Made by a program: the position numbers and the translations under genes | Notes under the pieces: model-generated | Databases searched by the model: none | What the model was told of the DNA's origin: nothing | What the model saw: only the letters and a program-made list of their open reading frames with translations | Shown here: in pieces, positions 36,058 through 59,369 of the stretch | Layout of the letters: each line of letters opens with the position of its first letter | Numbering within the stretch: the stretch's first letter is position 1 | Source: Amorphochlora amoebiformis | Taxonomy: Eukaryota; Cercozoa; Chlorarachniophyceae | Assembly: GCA_054601695.1 (NCBI GenBank) | Contig: BAAHQB010000238.1 | Coordinates: 62,001 to 126,000, forward strand | Direction of reading: 5' to 3' | DNA length: 64,000 nt

Positions 36058-37383
36058 ATGTTGGGGCTCGAGGGGAAAGGCTTGGTGGTTCGCAAGCGCA
36101 AGCGCAAGCTCGAGGCCCTTCGACCAACGAAAATCAATCTAGATGATATGCCCTTCGCCTGTGCGGAAGGATCACCTCTTTCGAGCCTGGATACCGAAGA
36201 TGCAACCGGCGAGGTGTCACGGTCCCTCAAGCAGTCTATCATTCGGATCACGAAGATTGATGTGGGAGCCACAAGCGTCGTGTATCTTGCCATGCATGCA
36301 GGGACAATGCGCCTAGTAGCTGTGAAGGAGAGGAAACTGGATAATCGCGCGGAAAGCCTGATGAGAGAGCTGCACGAGCTGCATGAGAACCTGGTACCGA
36401 TAGACAAGAACGGCGCGCCTCAGTGGATCTTCAACCATTACAAATCCATCGGAACTGTCCACCCTTGCAAACATATACTATCCTACTACGGTTCTTTCGC
36501 CGATCCTGAAGCTGGAACCATCAACTTATGCTTGGAGTACATGGATAGCGGCTCTCTGGAACGGGTTGTTAAGGCGGGCGGCGTGCGGGATGAAAGAGTG
36601 CTCCAGCATATATCACACAGTGTGCTTCGCGCTTTGGATCATCTACAGGAGTTTAAGACTGTCCACAATGATATCAAACCCGCGAACATTCTCGTGTCGC
36701 ACAATGGGGACGTTAAGGTTGGGGATTTGGGGCTAGCGTGCCAAGTATCAGGAATGTCTGAGGTTCAAGGGACACTAGCGTTCTTCTCCCCTGAGCGTTT
36801 CATGTCACAGCCTCATTCCTTTCCAGCGGACATTTGGGCTCTGGGGATCACTCTGATCGCGGTCGCCACTGGAAAGATGCCGTTCGAGGAATCCACAGGC
36901 TTTTTCCACCTGGAAGACATGGTCGTCAACAAGCCTATCCCTGGTCTTATGGCTGCCAAGCACAAGCGGAACTATATCCTTCGTGAAGACGGGATTCTGA
37001 GCAAGATATGGTCTCCGAAATTCATGACCTTCGTCACCTGCATGCTCATCAAGGATCCAAAAAAGCGCCACCCAGCCTCCCAGCTGCTAGAGCACCAGTT
37101 CCTAAAAAGCCACAACGCCAATGACTTTCAAAGGCCCGATGGCAAATATCATCCGGTCTGGACAAAGCGTGTGGGTACGCGTGCAGTCGATGGGAAGCAA
37201 CTCCTGCCGGCCATAACGACGGCTCTTCGCAAGCACATTTCGAACTCTGGGGGAGTGCTTTGTGCGAAAACTTCGTCACCATACGGCCTATCCACAAAAA
37301 AAAGGAGCGTGAGTGTGGGTGCCTACACAAAGATCAAGCGAGAGAAGGCGGAGTTTCGCTGGAAGAAGCTTAAAACGAGGTAA
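36058..37383 (+). CDS. Intronless protein kinase, MAPKK/STE-like, with altered HRD and DFG motifs
   Basis: A single 441-residue open frame. The ATG at 36058 is chosen; an upstream in-frame TTG is not a likely start. The Gly-rich loop is degenerate (VGATSVVYLA, about 69-78). The catalytic-type Lys is 90 (VAVKERK) and the helix C Glu is about 104 (LMRELHEL). The catalytic loop reads VHNDIKPANILV, with HND at about 203-205 instead of HRD. The metal motif is DLG (about 223-225) instead of DFG; APE is replaced by SPE (244-246). PADIWALG and KDPKKRHPA follow as in subdomains IX-XI. The SPERF...DIWALGITLIAVATGKMPF pattern resembles MAP kinase kinases. Asp205, Lys207 and Asn210 are kept, so it should be catalytically able. 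N- and C-terminal tails are Lys/Arg rich, suggesting nuclear location. It is the only long intronless gene in the window, possibly a retrocopy. Confidence 0.9.
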   Translation: MLGLEGKGLVVRKRKRKLEALRPTKINLDDMPFACAEGSPLSSLDTEDATGEVSRSLKQSIIRITKIDVGATSVVYLAMHAGTMRLVAVKERKLDNRAESLMRELHELHENLVPIDKNGAPQWIFNHYKSIGTVHPCKHILSYYGSFADPEAGTINLCLEYMDSGSLERVVKAGGVRDERVLQHISHSVLRALDHLQEFKTVHNDIKPANILVSHNGDVKVGDLGLACQVSGMSEVQGTLAFFSPERFMSQPHSFPADIWALGITLIAVATGKMPFEESTGFFHLEDMVVNKPIPGLMAAKHKRNYILREDGILSKIWSPKFMTFVTCMLIKDPKKRHPASQLLEHQFLKSHNANDFQRPDGKYHPVWTKRVGTRAVDGKQLLPAITTALRKHISNSGGVLCAKTSSPYGLSTKKRSVSVGAYTKIKREKAEFRWKKLKTR

Positions 37384-37744
37384 TCTCAGAGCGTACGAAA
37401 ATGACATCCTCTCACGGTCGCAATATCAGGTTCCTTCATAATGCACACTTGAACTCCCATCCTTTCGTCGGGGTGTGGAAAGGTGTTGTAAATCTAGCCA
37501 AAGGCTTACAGCTTCCCACGAGGACAGTAGGAATCGGTAGGTGGGCGGGTGGTTAGCTAGGTGGGCTGGATGGTTAGGTGGTTAGGAAGGTGGAGGTAGG
37601 TGCGCTGAGTGGTTTGGTGGTTAGGAAGGTGGGGCGGGTAAATAGTTAGGTAGGAGAGTTGGGTGGTTAGGTAGCTGGCTGTGGGAATGCACACTTCAGT
37701 ATAAATAGGTTGGGGTCAGGGTTAGGGTTAAGGTACACACGTGT

Positions 37745-37803
<59 letters not shown>

Positions 37804-37850
37804 CATATATACATACATAATTACAGATCAACATATATATATGTGTGTAT

Positions 37851-37887
<37 letters not shown>

Positions 37888-37914
37888 GCATATATGTGTG
37901 TGTGGTATAATATA

Positions 37915-37962
<48 letters not shown>

Positions 37963-38126
37963 TGTGTGTGTGTATATAAATACACACCAAGTATATATAT
38001 ATATTATATATATATATATATACGCATATAATAAATATAATTTGAAATATATAGCGCGTGTACTCTATTCTTAATCTAATACTAGTTGTTTTGCGCAACA
38101 ATGCTTATCCATCCCGCTCTATTCAG
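37384..38126. other. Spacer with GGTTAGGTGG repeats and TA arrays
   Basis: 37535-37680 holds degenerate GGTTAGGTGGTTAGGAAGG units, followed by a short GGGTTAGGGTTAAGG tract (37715-37730) and TA arrays to about 38045. No gene is seen. Confidence 0.7.
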
Positions 38127-38340
38127 CTCTTGGCCTGGTTCAACAAAAAGAGCAAGAAGTTGAAGGATCTAAGATGACGATTCTGCCTCCACTCCCGACC
38201 CCCGTCACAGTCGCTGTCCGCAAACCGTTCGTTTCACCGTCTCCAATCAAAGTCTCGGAATTCAAGAAAGAAGTCAGCACGTCTCAATTTCCCACATTTT
38301 CAAGTCAAGGTGTGTTCACGTCGTCGAGTTCGTCGAACTG
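38127..38340 (+). CDS. Possible short exon, Ser/Pro-rich, unrecognised
   Basis: After a CTATTCAG acceptor the frame reads LGLVQQKEQEVEGSK, then MTILPPLPTPVTVAVRKPFV, then VFTSSSSSN and a stop at 38338-38340. An alternative frame (LLAWFNKKSKKLKDLR, stop at 38175) is also open, so the reading is uncertain. It is downstream of the kinase on the same strand but separated by TA arrays. Confidence 0.35.
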
Positions 38341-38692
38341 AGGAAAGTAAGTTTCAATAACGCAATCCATACATATGTTTTTGAGTCGTACATGTATGCA
38401 TGGTTGTGCACACATGTGTACTAGTATGCCTTACTCTAATCTTTAGGCTGGGCGTGCTGAGAAACCAATAGTGAGGGACTGCTATATGTTCAGTTTTTTA
38501 CCGAATTCAATGTCACAAATCAGTTGAAGTTGTTAATTCATCGATCTAGATCCGAATAATTCATGGTTAACTATACTAACTGGTATAGTTTAGTAAATAC
38601 ATATGCATATACACATCATGACTAGATATAGTTCATATTCTGACACATATGCATTCATACCATCGTACAATATTAATATATATATATATTAA

Positions 38693-38738
<46 letters not shown>

Positions 38739-38791
38739 TTAATTATACATATAATAGTACATAAATAAAATATTTGTATGCACACACTGAC

Positions 38792-38824
<33 letters not shown>

Positions 38825-38837
38825 TCATAAATACATT

Positions 38838-38870
<33 letters not shown>

Positions 38871-38950
38871 AGCTGTATTTTATTCATAGATGTAATATTG
38901 ATAGTATGTACATATATATGTATATGTTTATGTATATATGTGGGTATATA

Positions 38951-39000
<50 letters not shown>

Positions 39001-39083
39001 ATACTATATATATATATATATATTTAGATATATACATATATATATATATGTATATATGTGTGTGCTGTATATAGTATAATAGA

Positions 39084-39130
<47 letters not shown>

Positions 39131-39134
39131 CACA

Positions 39135-39165
<31 letters not shown>

Positions 39166-40076
39166 GCACACATATATATATGTATTTTAATATATATGCA
39201 GTAAGTATCAGTTACACACTTCACGCGGTTGAAATCAAGATAAACTTTGATTATCGTTAGGCTATAGATATATGTATCCAGCTTTAGCTAAACCTAGATA
39301 AATTATACCATAGATACATGACTCAGAGTACTAGAGTTAACGTAGCTACAACTAAGCTTTTGCTCATGAATTGTCATGATCCAATCACTTGTTACGCCCA
39401 CAATTCAATGACTAAGACATACTTAATTACTTATTACTTAATTTGGGCTAGTGCTCAGTAACAGATACGTCCCTCGAATCCGGAACATCTAGGCCGAGTC
39501 ATGCTGCTGCACTCATGCATATGATGCATAATGGAGCCATGATAACTTGGCAAACGTAAACCACTCGCCGGCTCGTACTAGACTGAGTTAATCGTACGCA
39601 ATTAGTGTACGCGCGCGTGCGTAGGACGACATGATATACCGTACTTCTAGTACTGTGACACTGTCGCAGAATAGTATATATACGTACGCGTATTCATAAG
39701 GCCTATAACACACTGTATAGTATATTTAGTATGTATATACTATTGAAGTATCTCAGTACGTACGCATTTGTACGTACGTACATACTCAGTACACGTATAC
39801 ATTGATATATCCATCTACGCACTGGCTAAAGTGCCACGGCCCACGTACGTACGTATAAGTGACATCTTTTGTAAATGTGTTGTATGTAAGTAAACTTGGC
39901 GTATGCCTCGGAGTCAACTTTGGCGTTGATACATATATATCTACATATATATATATATATGTAGTATACAGTATATACTGGTGTACCGCCGCCGCGCACG
40001 GGCTTTTAATAGATAACGGATAACAAACAATAACGAGTATAATCGGGAGCGGCACGGATCACAGCCGCTGACTCAT

Positions 40077-40119
<43 letters not shown>

Positions 40120-40135
40120 GTATATATGTTTTGTA

Positions 40136-40174
<39 letters not shown>

Positions 40175-40181
40175 ATATACA

Positions 40182-40257
<76 letters not shown>

Positions 40258-41075
40258 CGTCACAATTTGCGTGTGGATATGTATTACTAGTATATGTGTG
40301 TCTAGATCCGGCTGGGTCTAGAACCTAGAGAACTAGTATAAACCGCCTCAACAGCGAATTCGACTAGCTTTTTACGTTAAAAAATCATCGTCGTTTGGTT
40401 ACATTAATCTTGGCTATCTATGATAACAATGTACAACTTCAACGGTACACCTCTGAACATTTATATATATGCATGCTAGATAGCCGGAGACTAGTTAGCA
40501 TGCATAAAGGCTACGTACAGTTCTGCATGTACATGTCACAATAAACCACACTCACAACTTAGGGATAGATAGATAGATAGAAATCCGAACCGCTAGAAAA
40601 GAAAAGTCAGCTAAAAGAAAAAGAAAAACATATATATATATATAATTATTGTTAATGGTGATTGATAATTATTTCTTCAAATCGTAACTAATGTTTAATA
40701 TTAGCCGCAGGAGACGGTGATTATGGACGGGGTGGGATGACAGTGACGTTCTTATTATCTTAGCTCTGCCCGGCGGGACGATTCCAAAGGCTCGGTCTGG
40801 TTGAGGGCACCCATCACCATCGACCGAAGCTGGGGATTTTGTAAATGGTGCATTTGGATATATCACCCGTAAGTTTTTATGTAATACTTGTATGTATGTA
40901 TGTGTGTATATTACACAAATATTTTTTTTTTTAGTAGTAGTATATATATATATATATAAATATATATATATATATGTATGTGTGTGTATATATATATATA
41001 ATATTTGTGTATATAGGTATTTAAAATATAATAAATATGCATACAAATTTATGTGAGTTCCAAATATACAAATAC

Positions 41076-41131
<56 letters not shown>

Positions 41132-41226
41132 GTATTTATCAGAGCAATTTTTGTATTAGTATATATATATATATATATATATATAACGTATATAATATAT
41201 ATATTATATATATATATATATAATAT

Positions 41227-41266
<40 letters not shown>

Positions 41267-41896
41267 CATAACCTTAACGTAACATGCAAAGCATTCTTGT
41301 TTAAAGAAACCACATCGTAAGATACGTTAGGAAGACAAATATTCACTTGCAGGCAGATCGTGAGACCATGTGAGATTCCACTCACCTCTAGACAATAAAT
41401 AATGTAATGAATGAATTCATACCATCACACTACTGTATGTACTAACTATTCTACTCGTGCTAGTACGTACCTATCATACAATGATCCATACTTCTGGACA
41501 TCCAGAATTATGATTACTATTACTAACTGGACTTACTCAAAAAGCCCCAACCAACCACAGACGATACCCTCATTGCTAAACAGCTTGACAGTGATTAGCG
41601 GACTTACTCAAAAAGCCCCAACCAACCACAGACGATACCCTCATTGCTAAACAGCTTGACAGTGATTAGCTGTTTTTTTGGAGGCTGCTCTTGTAGCTAT
41701 TGAAGGCTGCTCTTGTAGCTAAAGAGCTTGTTTGTTAGACTTAATATTGAACTGGGTGTTATAAAGGGAACTCAAAATCGAGGAGGTCGAGAACGACACA
41801 AATGTGACGTAGAACCAAATGAAAGCAAGAAACCATACTTCTAGTTAACAGGGGGCTGCGACAATAATATGTATGTATATATGTATATATATTATA

Positions 41897-41950
<54 letters not shown>

Positions 41951-41992
41951 GATCTCGCTCGCGCCGCTAAAAGACTTTTGACGTTCACCATC

Positions 41993-42080
<88 letters not shown>

Positions 42081-42099
42081 ATACATAATATATATATAT

Positions 42100-42130
<31 letters not shown>

Positions 42131-42240
42131 GTCTACAAATATATATTATATATATTATATGTACATATATTTATATACACAGAAATGTTTAATATATATA
42201 TATATATATATAATGTATATCTAAATATATATACCTAATA
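38341..42240. other. Gene-poor region of unique AT-rich DNA and TA arrays
   Basis: 38341-38650 and 39190-40075 are unique, non-coding-looking AT-rich sequence; the rest is TA arrays. A minus-strand open stretch at about 40700-40860 ([20 protein letters not shown]) might be an exon but has no supporting neighbour. 41529-41669 is a 71-base tandem duplication. Nothing else is supported. Confidence 0.5.
41529..41669 (+). repeat. 71-base tandem duplication
   Basis: GGACTTACTCAAAAAGCCCC to ACAGCTTGACAGTGATTAGC is present twice with no visible change, followed by a shorter duplicated GGCTGCTCTTGTAGCTA. Confidence 0.95.
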
Positions 42241-42248
42241 TATGGAGG

Positions 42249-42512
<264 letters not shown>

Positions 42513-42739
42513 TAAATACAAATATAACACACACACACACATATGTATATGTGTATGTGTATATGTATGTGTATATATATATGTATATATACATATAATA
42601 TATTCATAACATCTATATGTCCATACATGTATCTAAAAAGATATTATAATATGTGTATACATGTAGAATATGGATATGGTTTGTATATATAGAGTAGAAC
42701 AAAGACCTGATACAATATAAAAGTAGGCGAGAGACGTAC

Positions 42740-51670
<8,931 letters not shown>

Positions 51671-51933
51671 TATGCCGTCAGGGGCTATCGCGGTCTTCTG
51701 TGGTGCGAAAGATGCAGGCGTTGTGCAACCTCCCGTCGTCAGCGGCCGCGTGGTGGAATTTCCGACCAATCCCGGGAGATTCGCTGAGATCATGCTTTTC
51801 GGGCAGTAACCGAGGGCCATGATAGTATCACAAGATAAGATATCTTTGATATCAGATATAATATGATATCTATTCAAAGATATCAAGTTATCCAAAGAAA
51901 GATATGATGATTTCGGAAGATAGAGGATTTTGA
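51671..51933. promoter_or_regulatory. Shared divergent promoter region
   Basis: 263 bases lie between the calredoxin-like ATG (minus) and a plus-strand ATG at 51934. The sequence has a GATATC/ATATC palindrome cluster (51835-51900). The minus frame stays open upstream to 51895, so a longer N-terminus cannot be excluded. Confidence 0.45.
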
Positions 51934-52408
51934 ATGGCGGCTGGAGAACGCCGGATTGCAGGTATACACAATAATATTGGACACTCTTTCAATATATCTT
52001 CATAAGGGCTACCCCCCCTCCCGATAAATTCGAAATATTCCGAAGAACTAGCGCTCTACCCGCTGTTTGGTGATAAAGGAGGAGAATTCATGAGAATGTG
52101 ACACAGGTCGGTGACTACGGTCCGATGGGTTTGCGTGAGTTCGTTTTAGGCGTGGTCCTAATCGTACACGGCATTCATACAGAACCAGGAGATGCTTCAC
52201 TGGTATCCCACCTCTCCTTCTAACCCCTATCGTTTTGTTTTCAGGGGTGGGGGGTTGTCAAATTGCGTAAATCTGTTTGTATGATTCTGTATGTATAAAC
52301 ATTTATGTATATGTATATATGTGTATGTGTATACATATAATTACATATTATATGTGTGTGTGTGTGTATGTGTGTATAATATATACACATACACACATAT
52401 ATACATAT

Positions 52409-52460
<52 letters not shown>

Positions 52461-52584
52461 CACATATATATATGCACATATACACATGTATGGATGTACA
52501 TACACATATAGTGTACATGAAAACATAAATGTATAAATATATGTATAATATATAAATATACATACATATATATATATATATATG

Positions 52585-52653
<69 letters not shown>

Positions 52654-53346
52654 TAAATACACGAATGTTTAGGAGGGTGAAATGCGTGTGGTAATACGTA
52701 ACATGGACAACGGCGAGGGTTATCTCACGTTCGACGAGGTTTTCATGTACATACATAATCCAACATGCATACATACAACACACTCCACCAGCTTCAGACA
52801 CACACATATTCGAACACACATCAACAAATGTTCGCAAATAGCTCAGATACATACACATTCCAACGTATTGCAAGTAGGTTAAGAAACATACACCTTCCAA
52901 CACAGAACATAGTGTATGTCTGGTCTTTTCCAACCAAAACCATACGACTCTCGTAGGATATACGGGATGTTCGCTCAGACTCCACTCCTCAACCTTCGGA
53001 CGTAACCAATAATCCAAACCGTGACCCTAATGCTAACCCTAACGCTAACGGTAACGTCACCCCTCCGCTCTCTCTGTTTTCCTCGTGTGTGGCTCTCATA
53101 CATCCGAATCGAACCCCAGCCCTCATGGAGGTGTGATGTCTCAGCGAACCTTGACCATGTGATGTCATGTTTGGGTTGGGTTAATCCTGCAGGTGAGATG
53201 GTGATGTGGAGAGATGGTGAGATGGTGAGATTGTGGTGTGTATGTCAGCGGATTCGATTCGCAAGTCTTCCTGCGCGAGCGGATTTTCAGAGGTGGTCAC
53301 ATGTTATATGGACTTGTTGTGTATGTTAGGAAAAAATGGAAGTGTG

Positions 53347-53419
<73 letters not shown>

Positions 53420-53496
53420 ATATATATGTACTATATATACATGTATTTACTTATATATGTATGTAGTTATTTATACATATATCATCTATATAATGC

Positions 53497-53534
<38 letters not shown>

Positions 53535-53701
53535 TTTTATTTATGTATGTATGTAGTTATTTATACATATATCCATATCTATATAGTGCATATATCTATA
53601 TCATATATATGTATATGTGTAATATGTTTATGTATATGTATATATATATTATTTGTTCGATGCATATTTACATGTGTGCATACATACACACATACACACA
53701 C

Positions 53702-53736
<35 letters not shown>

Positions 53737-53781
53737 TATATACATTGTATACATACACGCACACACACATATATATATATT

Positions 53782-53852
<71 letters not shown>

Positions 53853-53939
53853 AATATATTCATTTATGTATATAAAAATATATATATATATATATTATAT
53901 TATATATATATTATATATATACGTATATACATATTATAT

Positions 53940-53980
<41 letters not shown>

Positions 53981-54198
53981 TATATCTAAATATACAAATG
54001 GCGGAGTGAATATAAATACCTCATGCTCAATAGTGCATCCTAACCCTAACCCTAACCCTAACCCTAACCCTAACCCTAACCCTAACCCTAACCCTAACCC
54101 TAACCCTAACCCTAACCCCGTTTACCTAGAAGGAATCGACAGTATTGGGTGAAACGTGAGGGTTATAACTTCCCGGATGGTCAATATCATAAGGTTCA
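51934..54198 (+). CDS. Start and early exons of an unrecognised plus-strand gene with an EF-hand-like motif
   Basis: A candidate first exon at 51934-51960 reads MAAGERRIA and ends at a GTATAC donor. 52671-52739 reads [20 protein letters not shown] then DE and ends at [19 protein letters not shown] resembles an EF-hand loop. 53246-53294 is open in two frames. 54142-54198 ([17 protein letters not shown]) ends at a GTTCAC donor that is copied four times. Linking these into one transcript is inference. Confidence 0.4.
54039..54118 (+). repeat. Perfect CCCTAA array (about 13 units)
   Basis: Thirteen exact telomere-type units, the longest uninterrupted run in the window. Confidence 0.98.
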
Positions 54199-54209
54199 CC
54201 TATATTCAG

Positions 54210-54246
<37 letters not shown>

Positions 54247-54264
54247 GTGTATATATACATTATG

Positions 54265-54330
<66 letters not shown>

Positions 54331-54364
54331 CTTCCCGGATGGTCAATATCATAAGGTTCACCTA

Positions 54365-54433
<69 letters not shown>

Positions 54434-54530
54434 GTGCGTGTGTGTTTGTGTGTGTGAGCATATATTTTATGTAATATACGTATATATGTAACTTCCCAGA
54501 GGGTCAATATCATAAGTTTCACCTATATTC

Positions 54531-54609
<79 letters not shown>

Positions 54610-54648
54610 CTTCCCGGAGGCTCAATATCATAATGTTCACAAACATTC

Positions 54649-54650
<2 letters not shown>
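54166..54650 (+). repeat. Four donor-side junction copies separated by TA arrays
   Basis: TAACTTCCCGGATGGTCAAT and ATCATAAG/GTTCACCTATATT occur at 54166, 54328, 54489 and 54606; the last two carry substitutions (CAGAGGGTC, CGGAGGCTC). Confidence 0.85.
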
Positions 54651-54692
<42 letters not shown>

Positions 54693-54716
54693 TGTTATGT
54701 GTATTGAATATATGTG

Positions 54717-54763
<47 letters not shown>

Positions 54764-54768
54764 CTAAA

Positions 54769-54845
<77 letters not shown>

Positions 54846-54854
54846 TATGATACA

Positions 54855-54926
<72 letters not shown>

Positions 54927-55005
54927 CACATGTATATATGTACATTTACATTCACATATTTATATATATATATATATATATATAGCTATGTATGAGCACA
55001 CATAG

Positions 55006-55042
<37 letters not shown>

Positions 55043-55145
55043 CACATATATATATATATATATATATTTACATAACCAACACATGAAACATATATAGACC
55101 GGTCCAAATACAACCCTAGAAATGTGTAAGGTACAACCACCCATT

Positions 55146-55196
55146 CCCTAACCCTAACCCTAACCCTAACCCTAACCCTAACCCTAACCCTAACCA
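55146..55196 (+). repeat. CCCTAA array (8 units)
   Basis: Exact telomere-type repeats between TA arrays and a long degenerate CCTAATC region (55230-55450). Confidence 0.95.
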
Positions 55197-55482
55197 CCGG
55201 ACATCCGACATCAGACACCCTACCTAAGCCAACAGTACCTCTATCCTAAACTATACTAATGGTTAAAAAAAATGAGATTATTCCTAATTTAAATCCTAAC
55301 CCTAATGCTAATCCAAAGCCAATCCCAGATCTAGACCTAATCCCGATTCTAATCTTAATCTCACGCTTAACTGTCATTCTAATCTCAATCTTAATCCTAA
55401 TAATATTAATCCTTACTATCTAGCCCTAAGCCTAAGCCTAAGCCTAATCCTACGCTTGGGTTTAGATCCGATAAGAGGAATC

Positions 55483-56045
55483 GTATAAGAGTAGATAAGA
55501 GTAATCGTATAAGAGTAGATAAGAGTAATCGTATAAGAGTAGATAAGAGTAATCGTATAAGAGTAGATAAGAGTAATCGTATAAGAGTAAGTAAGAGTAA
55601 TCGTATGAGAGTAGATAAGAGTAATCATATAAGAGTAAATAAGAGTAATCGTATAAGAGTAGATAAGAGTAATCGTATAAGAGTAGATAAGAGTAATCGT
55701 ATAAGAGGAGATAAGAGTAATCGTATAAGAGTAGATAAGAGTAATCGTATAAGAGTAGATAAGAGTAATCGTATAAGAGTAAGTAAGAGTAATCGTATAA
55801 GAGTAAGTAAGAGTAATCGTATAAGAGTAAGTAAGAGTAATCGTATAAGAGTAGATAAGAGTAATCGTATAAGAGTAGATAAGAGTAATCGTATAAGAGT
55901 AAGTAAGAGTAATCGTATAAGAGTAGATAAGAGTAATCGTATAAGAGTAGATAAGAGTAATCGTATAAGAGTAAGTAAGAGTAATCGTATAAGAGTAGAT
56001 AAGAGTAATCGTATAAGAGTAGATAAGAGTAATCGTATAAGAGTG
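55483..56045 (+). repeat. 24-base minisatellite, about 23 units
   Basis: Unit GATAAGAGTAATCGTATAAG plus AGTA, with GTAA/GTAG variants. Because 24 is divisible by three, both strands stay open (RVDKSNRI and YSYLLLYD repeats), but nothing supports translation. Confidence 0.95.
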
Positions 56046-56237
56046 ATGGTAACCCTAAGTCTGAGTGCGGATCGGGGTGTCTATCGATTGTAATGATTGG
56101 AGATTTGGAGTGCAGGGTATGTATGTGCGTATGTGTGAATGTGGACAAATGTTATACTTAGATAAGATATTTAGGTTTGTATAGTAAATACATACCATAC
56201 ATATATATATATATATATATTTATATGAATATATGTA

Positions 56238-56269
<32 letters not shown>

Positions 56270-56360
56270 GAATATATGTAATATATATATATATATATAT
56301 ATGCGTTATATTATAATGAAAGACATATGTGTATGTACATAAATCTGTGTAAATATATGC

Positions 56361-56654
<294 letters not shown>

Positions 56655-56738
56655 ATATGAACATATATATATATATATATATATACATATATATTTATAT
56701 TCATTTTATGTACACATACATACACATATTTAAATAAG

Positions 56739-57030
56739 GATTTTCCCCACGTACTGAAGAAAATAGAGGGAAAGGTCGTTGAGGTAATCTTCCCAAACCC
56801 TAACCCTAACCCTAACCCAAACCCTAACCCTAACCCTAACCCTAACCCTAACTTTAGTCTCAACAGTAACCCTATTCACCTAACCTAAAGCCAAATTTTA
56901 AGCAAGCCTAACCCTTACCTCTCTAACCCTAACCTCAGATTAGACCCGCAGGGATATTGTACGCGAAAATCAACCCAGACTTTGGGATAGCGGAGGTATA
57001 CGTATACTATGTGCTGTATATGTGTATTTG

Positions 57031-57068
<38 letters not shown>

Positions 57069-57620
57069 CATATTATATATTGTTGGAACGACCATATATA
57101 TATAGCACGAGCGTACGCAGCTCGAAGAGTAGATATCGATAGCGTATTAAACATACTCATACCTGTACTAGAGATCGCTAGAGATCCCAGAGACTATTGG
57201 AGATTTGAGTAGCCGGTACTACCCGGCACTAACGGGGACTACCCGGTACTACCCGGAACACGCTGGAGGCATTCTAGAAGGTTCGATTAGGTTCCGAGAG
57301 AAAGGAAGAGAACTTCGAACTGGTTAGAAATCCAAGCAGCTATAGCCTTCATAAGTCAAGTTACCCGGTAACAATCGGACTAATCACTCACACGTGTACT
57401 CCCTACACCGCCGCTATAACAATATATATATATATATATATATATATCCCAGTAGCAATCGGACCAATCACTCACACGTGTACTGCCTACACTGCCGCTA
57501 TAACCATATATACATATATAATATTATATATATATATATATTATATGTAATATAATGCATGTAAATATTACATATATACACATATAATATTTATATACCC
57601 ATATATATATATATATATAC

Positions 57621-57655
<35 letters not shown>

Positions 57656-58613
57656 TACATATATTATATACATAGATAATACGTGTGCGCGCATATATGC
57701 ATTCAATTCATAGCATCATCTACATATACATTTATTTTTCAATATGTAAACACATATGCGGTATATGCGTGCATCTGTTTACAATCCATAAAAAGGCATG
57801 TGTAAACGATAGTCGAAATGTATCTATCTACACACAGGATTTCTGCGTAACTGTAGATGGGGACCTATGCAATCATTTTCGCGGGGTTTGCCGCTTTAAT
57901 CAAGAATTTCCCGACGAGAAGGATTCAGAAAGTAAGGGTTCTATTATGTGTACATATCATTGTAGATATGTGCATATATGTGCAGAGAAATGTGCATATC
58001 AAAGTATTGATATATAGAATATGCGGATGTTTTCTGGTTTTGTTTTTTTGCTCTCTTGGTTTTTTTGTTTGTTCCGCTTTTGGTTTTCTGTTTTTTGTTT
58101 TAATGTTCTTTTTGCTTTTTTGTTTGTTCTTTTTGGTTTTTTTTGGTTTTCTTGTTCTTTTGTTCTTCTTTTGGTTTTTTGTTTTTTTTTTTTTGTTTTC
58201 TTGTTCTTTTGTTTTGTTTGTTCTTGTTTTGGTTTTCCGTTTTTGTTTTATTGTTCTTTTGTTTTGTTTGTTCTTCTTTTGGTTTTTTGGTTTTTTGTTT
58301 TTGTATTCTTGTTCTTTTGTTTTATTTGTTCTTCTTTTGGTTTTTTGTTTTTTTCTTGTTTTCTTGTTCTTTTGTTTTGTTTGTTCTTCTTTTGGTTTTC
58401 TGTTTTTTGTTTTAATGTTCTTTTTGCTTTTTTGTTTGTTCTTCTTTTGGTTTTTTATTTCTTGTTTTCTTGTTCTTTTGTTTTTTTTTTCTTTGGTTTT
58501 CTGTTTTGTTGTTTGTTTGTTTGTTTCGACTGGAATAGAATGTGGATATTGTCATACTTTAGATGGAAAGAAGGTATTCTATATATATATATATATTATA
58601 TATATATACATAT

Positions 58614-58654
<41 letters not shown>

Positions 58655-58733
58655 TTAACCAGAAGAATACATTCGTACACATGTGCATAGACACGAATAT
58701 AAGTATACATATTTGTACGTATATTTTTGAATA

Positions 58734-58793
<60 letters not shown>

Positions 58794-58802
58794 TATATAT
58801 AT

Positions 58803-58877
<75 letters not shown>

Positions 58878-58957
58878 ATTAGACATGTATATAAACCGTA
58901 AGAAACCATAAAATTGTTAGGCCGCATGTAGCTGTTCTCATCATTGCTCAGGTTAAA

Positions 58958-58991
<34 letters not shown>

Positions 58992-59126
58992 TATGAATTT
59001 ATACATATGTATGCATATACACATATGTATGCATGTATGTACATATATCTGTAATAATGGAGTTTTTCTGGCCATAGTAAAAAAACGTATGTAATCCAAA
59101 GTACAATATATATATATATATATATG

Positions 59127-59217
<91 letters not shown>

Positions 59218-59322
59218 ATGTGTATATATATCTGTATAATATATATATATATATATATATGATGTATTATACATATATAAAATATTCTGAACGTAAATGT
59301 GTAGTGTATACTAATATATATG

Positions 59323-59369
<47 letters not shown>

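Noticed and set aside
55462-56148. 228-codon minus frame of YSYLLLYD repeats and 162-codon plus frame of RVDKSNRI repeats
   Set aside because: Both arise from the same 24-base minisatellite, whose unit length is a multiple of three. No start context and no neighbouring exons support either.
57857-58734. Phe/Leu-rich membrane-like open frames
   Set aside because: They result from the T/G-rich intron; TTT, TTG and TTC codons mimic a transmembrane protein, and the flanking exons splice across it.
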